DNA of 64,000 bases from Desulfofustis limnaeus (GCF_023169885.1 NZ_AP025516.1:1240001-1304000); one strand, 5' to 3'. Positions 8,800 through 17,247 are shown, counted from the stretch's first letter. A program made the numbers and translations. Notes: a model not told the origin generated them from the sequence alone.

Positions 8800-10456
8800 A
8801 TCCGGCGGAACGCCCGCCGCCGTACCATCTTTTTTTGAGGCCTCCTCTCCCCCGGGACAAACCGGGATCAAGGCCTGGCTGCTGACCCACGATCACAAGC
8901 GGCTGGCCCTGATGTATCTGTGGGCGGTATTCTTCTGGCTGGTGCTGGCCTTGCTGCTGGGTCTAGCGCTGCGCGTTGAGCTGATGTTCATCGGCGAAAC
9001 GATCATGCCGGCCGAGATCTACAACACCGTGTTCACCCTGCACGGGGTGATCATGATCTTTCTTTTCGTCATCCCGGCGATACCGGCCATCTTCGGCAAC
9101 TTTTTCCTACCCATCCAGATCGGTGCCGACGACGTGTTCTTCCCCCGCTTGAACCTGTTCTCCTGGTATCTGTATATGATCGGCGGGGCCTTTGCCATCG
9201 TCTCGCTGTTTACCGGCGACGGTTTTGCCGATACCGGCTGGACTTTTTACGTACCGTTCAGCGTGACCACCGAGACCAACGTTTCGCTGACCGTGACCGC
9301 CGCCTTTATCCTCGGTATGTCGTCCCTGCTGACCGGCCTCAACTTCGTCACCACCGTGCACCGGATGCGCGTGAAAAACATGGGCTGGATGCAGGTGCCG
9401 CTGTTCACCTGGTCGCTCTACGCCACCGCCTGGGTGCAGATCCTGGCCACACCGGTGGTCTCCATCACCCTGGTGCTGGTGGTGCTCGAGCGTTTCCTCA
9501 ACATCGGCCTGTTCGACCCCGATCGGGGCGGCGACCCGCTGCTCTATCAGCACCTGTTCTGGATGTATTCGCATCCGGCCGTCTATATCATGATCCTGCC
9601 GGGCATGGGGGTCATCTCCGAGATCATTCCGGTGTTCTCGCGCAAGGCCATCTTCGGCTACAAGGGTATCGTCGTCTCGTCGCTGGCGATCGCCATCGCC
9701 GGATCACTGGTCTGGGCCCACCACATGTACACGAGCGGCATGAGCGACGTGTCGGTCTTCGTCTTCTCGCTCTTGACCTTCATCGTCGCCATCCCCAGCG
9801 CCATCAAGGTATTTTCGTGGGTTTCCACCATGTACAAGGGCTCCATCCTGATGACGCCGCCGCTGCTGCTGGCCCTGATCTTCATCTACCTCTTTTCCGT
9901 CGGCGGCCTGACCGGTCTGGTATTGGGCGCCGCCGGCACCGACATTCACGTGCACGATACCCAGTTTGTCGTGGCCCATTTTCACTTCACCATGTTCGGC
10001 GGCACCGGCTTCGCCTTTTTCGCCGCCCTGCATTTCTGGTGGCCGAAGATGTTCGGCGTCATGTATCATTTCGGCCGGGCCTACCTGGGGGCGTCGCTGG
10101 CCGCCATCGGCTTCATCTTCCACTACGTGCCCATGTTCATCCTCGGCATGCAGGGTATGCCGAGGCGGTACTACGATTACCTACCCCAGTTCGAGACCGG
10201 CAATTTCCTCGCCGGCTTCGGCGGCTTCCTGCTGGTTTTCGGCATCATGCTGATGTTTGTCAACCTGTGGATGAGCCTGATCGACCGCTGGCGACAACCG
10301 GCCGAAGCCGATCCCTGGGGTGGCACGACGCTGGAGTGGGCGGTTCCGTCACCGCCGCCGGTGCATAATTTTCTTCAGGAGCCGCGGGTTCTCGACTATC
10401 CCTATGATTTCTCCGAAGTGCTGGCCAGAGCGGCGGCCAAGGACAAAAAGGACTGA
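8774..10456 (+). CDS. ctaD: Haem-copper oxygen reductase subunit I, type A2
   Basis: This is the catalytic subunit with about 12 membrane helices. The ligands are visible: low-spin haem His90 (TLHG) and His404, high-spin haem His402 (HDTQFVVAHFHF), and CuB His267, His316 and His317. Tyr271 is the cross-linked tyrosine. Helix VI reads YSHPAV (265-270), not GHPEV, which is the defining mark of the A2 subfamily, where a tyrosine replaces the glutamate of the D channel. Lys345 of the K channel is kept. The start is a GTG inside the SCO gene; another GTG three codons later is possible. It reduces O2 to water and pumps protons; whether the haems are a or o type cannot be read here. Confidence 0.97.
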   Translation: MSPVTTHPESGGTPAAVPSFFEASSPPGQTGIKAWLLTHDHKRLALMYLWAVFFWLVLALLLGLALRVELMFIGETIMPAEIYNTVFTLHGVIMIFLFVIPAIPAIFGNFFLPIQIGADDVFFPRLNLFSWYLYMIGGAFAIVSLFTGDGFADTGWTFYVPFSVTTETNVSLTVTAAFILGMSSLLTGLNFVTTVHRMRVKNMGWMQVPLFTWSLYATAWVQILATPVVSITLVLVVLERFLNIGLFDPDRGGDPLLYQHLFWMYSHPAVYIMILPGMGVISEIIPVFSRKAIFGYKGIVVSSLAIAIAGSLVWAHHMYTSGMSDVSVFVFSLLTFIVAIPSAIKVFSWVSTMYKGSILMTPPLLLALIFIYLFSVGGLTGLVLGAAGTDIHVHDTQFVVAHFHFTMFGGTGFAFFAALHFWWPKMFGVMYHFGRAYLGASLAAIGFIFHYVPMFILGMQGMPRRYYDYLPQFETGNFLAGFGGFLLVFGIMLMFVNLWMSLIDRWRQPAEADPWGGTTLEWAVPSPPPVHNFLQEPRVLDYPYDFSEVLARAAAKDKKD

Positions 10457-10459
10457 GCC

Positions 10460-11056
10460 ATGGAGCGTGCTGTCGATAAGACCGGAATCAAGATCGGCAT
10501 GTGGATCTTCCTCTACTCGGAGATCATCCTCTTTGGCGGCCTGTTCGTCCTCTATGCCGTCTACTTCCATAATTTCCCCGGAGATTTTGCCGTTGCCGGG
10601 GAGGAACTCAACCGCCTGTTCGGCACGCTCAACACCGTCGTGCTGCTGGTCAGCAGTTTTACCGTGGCCGCCTCGATTACCGCGGTACAGCGGCGCCGGA
10701 CCGGCCAGGCCGTCGGTCTGCTCCTGTTTTCCCTCGGTTGCGGGCTGGTCTTTCTGATCAACAAATATTTCGAATGGGGCGCCAAGTTCGAGCACGGGCT
10801 CTACCCGAACTCGGACAGGTTGTTTGAGGCCGATCCGGGCTTTGCCATTTTTTTCGGTTTGTACTACACCATTACCGGTCTGCACGGCCTGCATGTGATC
10901 ATCGGCATGGTGTTGTTGACGGTCTCGCTGGTCATGGTGCTCCGGGGGCGAGTCGACCACCAACGCTATGCGCTGCTGGAAAACAGCGGGCTCTATTGGC
11001 ATCTGGTGGATTTGATCTGGATTTACGTCTTTCCCCTGTTTTATCTGGTTCTGTAA
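10460..11056 (+). CDS. ctaE: Cytochrome oxidase subunit III
   Basis: The 198-residue membrane protein has five predicted helices, matching short bacterial subunit III or CyoC proteins rather than the seven-helix form. The final segments TGLHGLHVIIG and WHLVDLIWIYVFPLFYL are characteristic of the family. It begins three bases after the subunit I stop and is followed by the subunit IV gene. Subunit III stabilises the catalytic subunit and its proton entry; it binds no haem. Confidence 0.95.
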   Translation: MERAVDKTGIKIGMWIFLYSEIILFGGLFVLYAVYFHNFPGDFAVAGEELNRLFGTLNTVVLLVSSFTVAASITAVQRRRTGQAVGLLLFSLGCGLVFLINKYFEWGAKFEHGLYPNSDRLFEADPGFAIFFGLYYTITGLHGLHVIIGMVLLTVSLVMVLRGRVDHQRYALLENSGLYWHLVDLIWIYVFPLFYLVL

Positions 11057-11065
11057 GAGGGAGTG

Positions 11066-11356
11066 ATGATGGAAGAACAAGAACAGGCCCATCAGCTGAG
11101 CTATCGATTCCTGGCCCTGATATTGGGCGGTCTGCTGGCGCTGACCGGGGTCACGGTGGCCGTCTCCTATGTCGACTGGGGGTTTCTCAATGTGCCGATC
11201 AGCCTCTTTGTCGCCTCCAGCAAGGCCACGCTGGTACTGCTGTTTTTCATGCACATCAAATATGAGGGGATGGCGATCAAGGTGTCCTTTATCAGCACCG
11301 TGTTGTTTCTCGCCATCATGATCAGTTTCACGTTCTGGGACGTGGCGTTTCGCTAA
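11066..11356 (+). CDS. Cytochrome oxidase subunit IV family protein
   Basis: This is a small three-helix membrane protein of about 96 residues of the prokaryotic COX4 family. The helix SKATLVLLFFMHIKYE is the hallmark of this family. Starts at 11063 (GTG), 11066 and 11069 (both ATG) are all in frame behind AGAGGGAG; the ATGs are better spaced. It lies between subunits III and II, as is common in caa3- and A2-type operons. It probably stabilises the complex. Confidence 0.9.
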   Translation: MMEEQEQAHQLSYRFLALILGGLLALTGVTVAVSYVDWGFLNVPISLFVASSKATLVLLFFMHIKYEGMAIKVSFISTVLFLAIMISFTFWDVAFR

Positions 11357-11371
11357 AATCTGGAGAGAGCG

Positions 11372-11968
11372 GTGAACATGGATCCCGTCAGAGGCGTAGA
11401 CCTGGCATTCTGGTACATACTCGGTATCTCGATCATCATGTTGATCGGCATTACCGTAGTGATGATTGCCTTTGTCATCATCTACCGGCGCAGCCGCCAT
11501 CCAGTGCCGGTCGATATCCGGGACAACCTCAACCTCGAGGTGGTCTGGACGGTGCTGCCGACGCTGATCGCGCTGACCATGTTCTGGGTGGGCTGGCAAT
11601 CCTACCTGGGGTTGCGTCAGGTCCCCGATGATGCGCTCGAGATCGACGTGGCGGGACAGATGTTTTCCTGGATCTTCGTCTACCCCAACGATAAGGAAAC
11701 GGAAAACCTGCTGGTGGTGCCGCAGGGGCGTGCTGTCAAGTTGAACATCTCCTCCTGGGACGTGCTGCACAGCTTCTATATTCCGTCCTATCGGATCAAA
11801 GTAGACGCCGTCCGGGGCATGGATACGTATGCCTGGTTCTTTGCCGATAAGGCCGGCGAATACGATATCCTGTGCACCGAGTACTGCGGCCTCGGGCATG
11901 CCGAGATGTTGGCCAAGCTGCGCATTGTCCCGGAAGCCGAATACCTGAGCTGGCTCGAGGAAGAATGA
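11372..11968 (+). CDS. ctaC: Cytochrome oxidase subunit II with CuA site
   Basis: The 198-residue protein has two N-terminal membrane helices and a periplasmic cupredoxin domain. All CuA ligands are present: His133, Cys168, Glu170, Cys172, His176 and Met179 (CTEYCGLGHAEM). There is no C-terminal CxxCH domain, so unlike caa3 or cco-type subunits it carries no cytochrome c and needs a separate electron donor. GTG at 11372 and ATG at 11378 are both plausible behind GGAGAG. Placing subunit II last, after I-III-IV, is not the textbook order. Its stop overlaps the next ATG by one base. Confidence 0.96.
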   Translation: MNMDPVRGVDLAFWYILGISIIMLIGITVVMIAFVIIYRRSRHPVPVDIRDNLNLEVVWTVLPTLIALTMFWVGWQSYLGLRQVPDDALEIDVAGQMFSWIFVYPNDKETENLLVVPQGRAVKLNISSWDVLHSFYIPSYRIKVDAVRGMDTYAWFFADKAGEYDILCTEYCGLGHAEMLAKLRIVPEAEYLSWLEEE

Positions 11969-12876
11969 TGGAGCGCCGAGCGACAGCGCTGAGCACTTCG
12001 TCCGGATTGACCGGCGTAGCGCTGCTCGCTCGTTTGCTGCAGGTTGCCAAACTGCCCTTGTGCTCGGCGGTCGCTGCCTCGGCCCTGGTCGGCTTGGTGC
12101 TGGCCGGCGACCGATTGGACAGCCGGGCCGTCGCTCTTTTTTTCGCCGTGCTGCTGCTGGCTGGCGGTGCTGCGGCCCTCAACAACTGCCAGGACCAGGT
12201 CTATGACCGGTTCTTTGGACGCACCCGGGAGCGGCCGGTGGCCCGCGGCGACCTGCCGGTCTCCGTGGCTCTGGTGATGGCGGCCTTGCTCTTCGTTGCC
12301 GGTGCGGCGGTGCTGGTGGTGACCTCCCGCTCCCTGAGCCCGCTGCTGGTGTCGTTGCTGGTGGTGGTCCTGTACAACGGCATCTACACCAGGTTGAAAC
12401 AAAAGACCAGTTGGGCCTTGCTGCCGGGAGCGATCTGCGGGGCCTTGCCACCCCTGATCGGTTGGCTGGCCGGGGGCGGGGAGCAGGGCGGTTTTGGGCT
12501 GGTGCTGGTCATGGTTTTCATGGCCGTCTGGCAGGTACCGCACTTCTGGCTGGTACTGCTCGACCATCGCAACGATTACCGCCAGGCGCCCTATCCGAGC
12601 CTGGCCGACGAACTGTCTCTGCCGGCCTTGCATATGGTAACGTTTATCTGGGCGGCGGCCTTCATGTCTCTGGTTCATACCTTTTTTCTGGTCGAAAGAT
12701 CTTTGTCCTACGGGCTTGTCATGATCAACAGCATCAGCTCTCTGATTGTGCTGGCGGTGTTTGCCCGTGAATTGTTTTGTCGACGACTGCCGCGTTACCG
12801 CGTGCTGTTTCATGTGCATAACGGTTTTTTGTTGCTGCTGATGACTCTTGTTGTCACGGATAACCTGTGGCGGTAA
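11968..12876 (+). CDS. ctaB: Protohaem IX farnesyltransferase (haem O synthase)
   Basis: This UbiA-family prenyltransferase attaches a farnesyl group to haem B, making haem O for the oxidase. The 302-residue protein has about eight or nine membrane helices. The prenyl-diphosphate/Mg site is NNCQDQVYDRFFGRTRERP and the second family motif is WQVPHFWLVLLDHRNDY. The frame is open further upstream inside ctaC, but the ATG overlapping the ctaC stop is the natural coupled start. No haem A synthase (CtaA) is in the window, so a haem O-containing oxidase is possible. Confidence 0.95.
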   Translation: MERRATALSTSSGLTGVALLARLLQVAKLPLCSAVAASALVGLVLAGDRLDSRAVALFFAVLLLAGGAAALNNCQDQVYDRFFGRTRERPVARGDLPVSVALVMAALLFVAGAAVLVVTSRSLSPLLVSLLVVVLYNGIYTRLKQKTSWALLPGAICGALPPLIGWLAGGGEQGGFGLVLVMVFMAVWQVPHFWLVLLDHRNDYRQAPYPSLADELSLPALHMVTFIWAAAFMSLVHTFFLVERSLSYGLVMINSISSLIVLAVFARELFCRRLPRYRVLFHVHNGFLLLLMTLVVTDNLWR

Positions 12877-12935
12877 GCGTACAACCGGGATAATCCTGCT
12901 CCGTGCAGTCGGGATCGATTCAAGAGGGTGTTGGA

Positions 12936-13094
12936 ATGGGTGGCAAGAAGAAGTGTTGCGGAAAATACGAGAAGAAAGGAAAGCATTGCGATGGGTGCCC
13001 GTTGCTCGGCGATAAGGACAAGTGCAAGGGCGACAAGAAGTATTGCAAGGACTGCAAGAACGGCACAAAAAAGACGAAGAAAAAGAAGAAATAA
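12936..13094 (+). CDS. Small Cys/Lys-rich protein of unknown function
   Basis: The 52-residue protein is very basic and holds seven cysteines: a CC pair, two CxxC pairs (HCDGC and YCKDC) and one single. It ends in a polylysine tail KKTKKKKK. GAGGG lies seven bases before the ATG at 12936. The spacing of the cysteines suggests metal or iron-sulfur binding, and the lysines suggest contact with nucleic acid or acidic partners; neither can be proved from sequence. It lies 59 bases after ctaB on the same strand and 26 bases before the selenoprotein gene. I do not recognise a named family. Confidence 0.7.
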   Translation: MGGKKKCCGKYEKKGKHCDGCPLLGDKDKCKGDKKYCKDCKNGTKKTKKKKK

Positions 13095-13120
13095 TTGGGT
13101 CAGGCGGGGAGGTGGCGGTG

Positions 13121-13477
13121 ATGGCGACGGTATCGTGGGCGTATCTGCGCAACGGTTGAGTGTCGTGCAAAAAGGCTCGGGAGGCCTTGCAGCACAAAGG
13201 GGCGAGCATCGAGGTGGTGGTCGATGCGAAGAAGAACGCTATCGGCGCGGAAGCTGCCTGGCAGCGTCTGGCGACAGCGGCAGAGGTGCATGTGGCCAGT
13301 GGCCGGAACGTCGTCAGTTATCGGCCCCAGCCGGATAACAAAGACGATCTGCTGAGCAAGGCGGTGGGGCGCAGCGGCAACCTCCGGGCCCCGACCCTCC
13401 TGGTTGGAGAGCACCTGCTTATCGGTTACAACGACGCCTTGTACGAACGGTTCTTGGAGAAACTCCGGAAATATTAA
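13121..13477 (+). CDS. ArsC-like selenoprotein (in-frame UGA at codon 13)
   Basis: Reading from ATG 13121, behind a strong GGGAGG site, the frame runs WAYLRNG-TGA-VSCKKA and continues to TAA at 13475-13477, giving 118 residues if TGA (13157-13159) is selenocysteine. That forms a Gly-Sec-x-x-Cys-Lys-Lys redox motif (Sec13, Cys16) in an ArsC/thioredoxin-like fold, and the C-terminal NLRAPTLLVG is the usual cis-proline segment. I know an ArsC-like family in which Cys and Sec forms occur at this site. A foldback suited to SelB starts directly after the UGA, and selB is present at 51775. Standard gene calling would start at GTG 13160 and lose the active site. A thiol or selenol oxidoreductase role is likely; the substrate is unknown, and arsenate reduction is not shown. 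Confidence 0.88.
13157..13195 (+). promoter_or_regulatory. Candidate bacterial SECIS element
   Basis: Right after the UGA, TGCAA (13166-13170) pairs with TTGCA (13187-13191) and GGC (13174-13176) with GCC (13184-13186), leaving an AAA bulge and a seven-base apical loop UCGGGAG. The loop starts 17 bases after the UGA and contains guanines, as bacterial SECIS loops do. The fold was drawn by eye. Confidence 0.6.
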
Positions 13478-14196
13478 CGGTCATGTGCCGGCCGACCCAC
13501 CGGGGAACTGGAGCCGGTGGCGTGGCCGGCGTCGGTGAGGACCAGACGGCGCACCAGTTCCTGGCCGATCGTGGCGCCACGATCGCGAATCGCCAGCAAT
13601 TGTTCCCGGGAATGACCGTGGTGGCGGTAATAGGTGCCGAGCACGGCCCGCCTTTCCGGGCGGCAGCCGGCTGCCTTGAGAAAAACGCCGATGGTGCTCC
13701 ACGGTTCGGGACTGGGGTGGCAGAAGATGATACTCTCGTCCACCGTGTCGGTAAAACGCCGCAACGAGCGGTTCAGGACCAGATTGTGCCACCGGTAATA
13801 GCCTCGGCAGGAAATGAGTGGCAGGACCCGGCGATCCGTGAAGAGGTCGTGACCGTAGCGGTCCAAAAGACTGAGAACGGGGCCGCTGGGGTTGTAGGAC
13901 CAGGTGGGGCCGGCCAGGACGATCAGGTCGTAGCCGGTGAAGCAGCAGCGACTCGGGGGCAGGATCGGCACCCGGGCTCGAAAAAAGGTTCGTAGCATCA
14001 TGATCAGGGTACGCAGGATGGATCCCAATGGAAAACCGATTTTTTCCTGGGGGCGGATCTGTTCGATTGTCACCGAAACGCCACGGCTGCGCAGGCCGGC
14101 CGCAAAAAGGTTGACCAGGCCGCGAGTCTGGCCGCTCAGGCTGAAGTAGAGGATAAGGACGCGAGGCTGGACGCTGGAGCGATACACGTTCGACAA
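13474..14196 (-). CDS. Flavodoxin-like NAD(P)H-dependent oxidoreductase family protein
   Basis: The protein of about 240 residues opens with VLILYFSLSGQTRGLV, a flavodoxin phosphate-binding loop for FMN. A second flavin-binding stretch is LAGPTWSYNPSGPVLSLLDR. The region after residue 140 is less typical and arginine-rich. The start is uncertain: the frame offers only TTG 14196, GTG 14187 or CTG 14202, and a GGAGG site lies too far upstream for any. The stop shares bases with that of the convergent selenoprotein gene (TTAA). Its partner and substrate are unknown. Confidence 0.7.
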   Translation of the reverse strand: MSNVYRSSVQPRVLILYFSLSGQTRGLVNLFAAGLRSRGVSVTIEQIRPQEKIGFPLGSILRTLIMMLRTFFRARVPILPPSRCCFTGYDLIVLAGPTWSYNPSGPVLSLLDRYGHDLFTDRRVLPLISCRGYYRWHNLVLNRSLRRFTDTVDESIIFCHPSPEPWSTIGVFLKAAGCRPERRAVLGTYYRHHGHSREQLLAIRDRGATIGQELVRRLVLTDAGHATGSSSPVGRPAHDR

Positions 14197-14396
14197 TGAC
14201 AGACGCCCGGTTGGCCGGACATTCGCCTCCGCAAATCAGTGCTCTGAGTGGTTTATCACCGAAAAATCGCACCGGGTAAGGAAGATGCTAGCGTTTCTCG
14301 TACCACGTTCCAGGCAGGAGGACAACATCTGTTCGCGGGCACGGAGAAACAGGGGCGGGGCGGAAGCATCGGGGCTCCCACAATAAAGGTAAAGGG

Positions 14397-14429
14397 GCGC
14401 CGCCTCCCTCCGGAGAAGAGCGGCGGCGC
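14397..14429 (-). terminator. Probable terminator of the rubredoxin transcript
   Basis: An 8-base-pair GC stem (14397-14404 with 14422-14429), extended by G-T pairs, lies just past the rubredoxin stop. It is followed on the minus strand by the T-rich run CCCTTTACCTTTATT. Confidence 0.5.
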
Positions 14430-14444
14430 TTTACAACGCGTGGA

Positions 14445-14606
14445 TCAACCGTCGTATTTCCAGAAGGCGTCCTTTTCGGCGCCGCAGACCGGACAGACCC
14501 AACCGTCGGGCAGATTCTCCCAGGCCGTACCCGGATCGACACCGTTTTCCACATCACCTTCGGCCGGATCGTACACATAACCGCACGGACATTCCCATTT
14601 CTGCAT
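14445..14606 (-). CDS. Rubredoxin
   Basis: This 53-residue one-iron electron carrier has the conserved body [10 protein letters not shown], a central [12 protein letters not shown] and the second knuckle [11 protein letters not shown]. The first knuckle is CPCGY, a C-x-C spacing one residue shorter than the common C-x2-C. GGGAGG lies six bases before the ATG. It probably passes electrons to desulfoferrodoxin (6365-6739) or to other oxygen-defence enzymes. It is monocistronic, with its own promoter and terminator. Confidence 0.95.
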   Translation of the reverse strand: MQKWECPCGYVYDPAEGDVENGVDPGTAWENLPDGWVCPVCGAEKDAFWKYDG

Positions 14607-14646
14607 GATTGCCTCCCTGTGCAAAGTTGTTGGTAAGGGTCTTATT

Positions 14647-14659
14647 GAGAAGAATTCTC
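14647..14659 (-). promoter_or_regulatory. Palindromic operator candidate at the rubredoxin promoter
   Basis: GAGAA-GAA-TTCTC is a perfect inverted repeat placed just downstream of the predicted transcription start. The binding regulator is not known. Confidence 0.4.
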
Positions 14660-14670
14660 GTTTGGTAATC

Positions 14671-14698
14671 AGTATAGCCGGTCCAGATTATCTGTCAA
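14671..14698 (-). promoter_or_regulatory. Sigma-70-type promoter for rubredoxin
   Basis: TTGACA (14693-14698) and TATACT (14671-14676) on the minus strand are separated by 16 bases, close to the consensus. Confidence 0.6.
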
Positions 14699-14730
14699 TA
14701 GCCGCAGCGCCAAAAGTCGGAAAAATAGGC

Positions 14731-16137
14731 TCACCGTCCTTCCGCCGCTCGTCTGATGATCTCTTTTGCCGGGATCAGCGCGGTGGCCGTCGCCGAGACG
14801 ATGTTGCCAGCGACGCCGGGACCGTCCCCGGCCATGAACAGCCCGTTGATGACGGTTTCCAGATGGTTGTCCGTCTCCACCTGGGTCGCGAAGAATTTGA
14901 TTTCCGGGGCGTAGAGCATGGTCTCGTCGTTGGCGACACCGGGAACCACCTGGTTCAATTGCTCCAGGCCGTCGATGATATTGGAGAGGATCCGCTCCGG
15001 CAGGGCCATGGCGATATCGCCGCAGGTCACGTTCTTCAACGTTGGATCGATATAGGAGTTACGGATACGATTCCAGGTTGAGCGCCGGCCCCGTTTCAGG
15101 TCTCCGTAGCGCTGCAGGATTGGCTTGCCGCCGCCGATCAGGGTGGCCAGTCTGCCGATGGACTCACCGTAGGCCTGGTTGTCCTCCACCGGGTCGGTGA
15201 GCACCACCTTGGAGAGAAAAGCGAAGTTGCTGTTGTCGCTCTTGCGGTCGGTGTAGGCGTGGCCGTTGACGCAGACGAAATGCTGGTAGTTCTCGAGGGC
15301 GACAAAGCCGCCGAAGTTGGTGCAGAAGGTGCGGGTCTGGTCGTCGTAACGGCTGGTCCTGATGAAGAAGGTCGGGTCGTAGATGACCGAGCAGAGATCC
15401 TGCATGATCTCGTTGTGCACCTCGACCCTGACGCCCACCTCGATACCGCGCTGGGAAACGGGGATACCGTTTTTGCGGGCCACGCCGCCAATCCATTCGG
15501 CACCGACCCGGCCGGGCGCCATGATGATGCACGGTGTCCGGTAGGTGGCTTGATCGGTGACCAGTCCGGTTACTGCCCCGTTTTCGACGATGATGTCCTG
15601 CGCCTCTTCCAGGTGGTGAAAGACCACGCCCCGGGAACCGATATAATCGGCCATGGCGGCGATATGGCCGGGCAGGTTGTCGCTGCCCAGGTGCTTCTGT
15701 TTGATGAGCAGCAGGTCGATGCCCTGCTTGCGCGCCTCCAGCCTGATCCGATGGGCCTTGTCCTGATCGGTGGGGAAGACCGGCCCGTCCATGCCGAAGC
15801 GGTTGAAGATCGCTTCGGTCTCGTCGATCAGGGCCTTGGCCGCCGATTCCGGCAGGAACTGGGTCAAATCGGTCTTGCCCAGTTTATGAATGAAATTGAG
15901 CTTGCCGTCGGAAAACAACCCGGCCCCGCCGATTCCGCACAGGATATTGCACGGCTGACAGTGGATACACCCCGAGTCCTTGATCGGGCAACGACGGTTG
16001 CGTGGCGATCGTCCTTTGTCGATGACCAGCACCCTGAGGCTGGAGTGCTCGGCCAGGTAAAAGGCGCCGAACAGGCCGGCCGGGCCGCCGCCGACGATGA
16101 CCACGTCAAAGGAGCGTGCTGGAGTAAAATGAGTCAT
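14731..16137 (-). CDS. FAD-dependent dehydrogenase of the COG2509 type
   Basis: The 468-residue flavoprotein has the N-terminal dinucleotide fold VVIVGGGPAGLFGAFYLAE and a C-terminal FAD-ribityl motif GLFMAGDGPGVAGNIVSA. A cysteine cluster at about 49-68 (RRCPIKDSGCIHCQPCNILC) could bind an iron-sulfur cluster or support thiol chemistry. The block GGAGLFSDGKLN follows, as in uncharacterised proteins of this group. The reaction is unknown in the family. The gene lies 37 bases after recA on the same strand but is probably functionally separate. The ATG has only a weak GAGGAA site about 14 bases upstream. Confidence 0.82.
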   Translation of the reverse strand: MTHFTPARSFDVVIVGGGPAGLFGAFYLAEHSSLRVLVIDKGRSPRNRRCPIKDSGCIHCQPCNILCGIGGAGLFSDGKLNFIHKLGKTDLTQFLPESAAKALIDETEAIFNRFGMDGPVFPTDQDKAHRIRLEARKQGIDLLLIKQKHLGSDNLPGHIAAMADYIGSRGVVFHHLEEAQDIIVENGAVTGLVTDQATYRTPCIIMAPGRVGAEWIGGVARKNGIPVSQRGIEVGVRVEVHNEIMQDLCSVIYDPTFFIRTSRYDDQTRTFCTNFGGFVALENYQHFVCVNGHAYTDRKSDNSNFAFLSKVVLTDPVEDNQAYGESIGRLATLIGGGKPILQRYGDLKRGRRSTWNRIRNSYIDPTLKNVTCGDIAMALPERILSNIIDGLEQLNQVVPGVANDETMLYAPEIKFFATQVETDNHLETVINGLFMAGDGPGVAGNIVSATATALIPAKEIIRRAAEGR

Positions 16138-16174
16138 GGTGGTAACGTTCCTCGGGAGACGGGCGGGTGGTGCC

Positions 16175-17206
16175 TCAGGCGGTCTTTTCGGCGGGTGCCT
16201 CTTGGTTGACGGTCAGGCCGTAACCGAGTCGTACCTTGTTTTCGATGTCCCGGCACATCTCCGGGTGGTCCACCAGGAATTGTTTGGCGTTTTCCCGGCC
16301 CTGGCCGATCCGTTCGTCCTGATAGGAATACCAGGCGCCGCTCTTGTCGACGATTTCCTGTTCGACCGCCAGATCGAGGATGTCACCCTCCCGGGAGATG
16401 CCCTCGCCATAAATGATATCGAACTCGCAATTTTTGAACGGCGGGGCGACCTTGTTTTTGACGACCTTCACCTTGGTGCGGTTGCCGATCACCTCCTGGC
16501 CGTCTTTGATCTGGTTCACCTTGCGGATATCGAGCCGTATGGAAGAATAGAATTTTAAGGCGTTACCGCCGGTGGTGGTCTCCGGGTTGCCGAACATGAC
16601 GCCGATCTTCATGCGGATCTGGTTGATAAATACGAGGATGCAGCGGCTCCGGTTGAGCACCCCGGTGAACTTGCGCATGGCATGCGACATCAGTCGGGCC
16701 TGCAGCCCCACATGGGCGTCGCCGACGTTGCCGTCGATCTCGGCGCGGGGTACCAGGGCCGCCACCGAATCGATGACGATGATGTCCACTCCGTTGGAGC
16801 GGATCAGGATCTCGGCGATCTCCAGGGCCTGTTCGCCGAAATCGGGTTGGGACACGAGCAGGTTGTCGATGTCTACCCCGAGGCGTTGGGCATAGCTGGT
16901 GTCCAGGGCGTGCTCAGCGTCGATGAAGGCGGCGGTTCCACCCCGTTTCTGCACTTCAGCGATGGCATGCAGGGCCAGGGTGGTCTTGCCGCTTGATTCC
17001 GGACCATAGATCTCGGTGACCCGGCCCCGCGGCAGCCCGCCGACACCAAGAGCAATATCGAGGCTGAGTGATCCGGTGGGGACGGCCGGCACTTCTTCCG
17101 TCTCCCGTGATCCGAGCCGCATGATCGATCCTTTGCCAAACTGCCGCTGGATCTGACTGAGGGCGTTTTCGACACTGCTCTGCTTGTTTTTGCTATCGTT
17201 GGACAT
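16175..17206 (-). CDS. recA: Recombinase RecA
   Basis: This is the DNA strand-exchange ATPase for homologous repair and the SOS co-protease. The 343-residue protein has Walker [10 protein letters not shown] near residue 69, Walker [13 protein letters not shown] and the loop-2 region [16 protein letters not shown]. The length is standard and the C-terminus is short and acidic to neutral. GGGAGTG lies six bases before the ATG. It follows cinA on the same strand after 112 bases, the conserved cinA-recA arrangement, and appears to have its own promoter in that gap. Confidence 0.99.
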   Translation of the reverse strand: MSNDSKNKQSSVENALSQIQRQFGKGSIMRLGSRETEEVPAVPTGSLSLDIALGVGGLPRGRVTEIYGPESSGKTTLALHAIAEVQKRGGTAAFIDAEHALDTSYAQRLGVDIDNLLVSQPDFGEQALEIAEILIRSNGVDIIVIDSVAALVPRAEIDGNVGDAHVGLQARLMSHAMRKFTGVLNRSRCILVFINQIRMKIGVMFGNPETTTGGNALKFYSSIRLDIRKVNQIKDGQEVIGNRTKVKVVKNKVAPPFKNCEFDIIYGEGISREGDILDLAVEQEIVDKSGAWYSYQDERIGQGRENAKQFLVDHPEMCRDIENKVRLGYGLTVNQEAPAEKTA

Positions 17207-17247
17207 GGTTCACTCCCGTGTTTCACTGGTTGATATCAAAGGAAAAA

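Noticed and set aside
13481-14272. 263-residue frame overlapping the flavodoxin-like gene
   Set aside because: It is proline/arginine-rich with no fold; the other frame has the FMN-binding loops.
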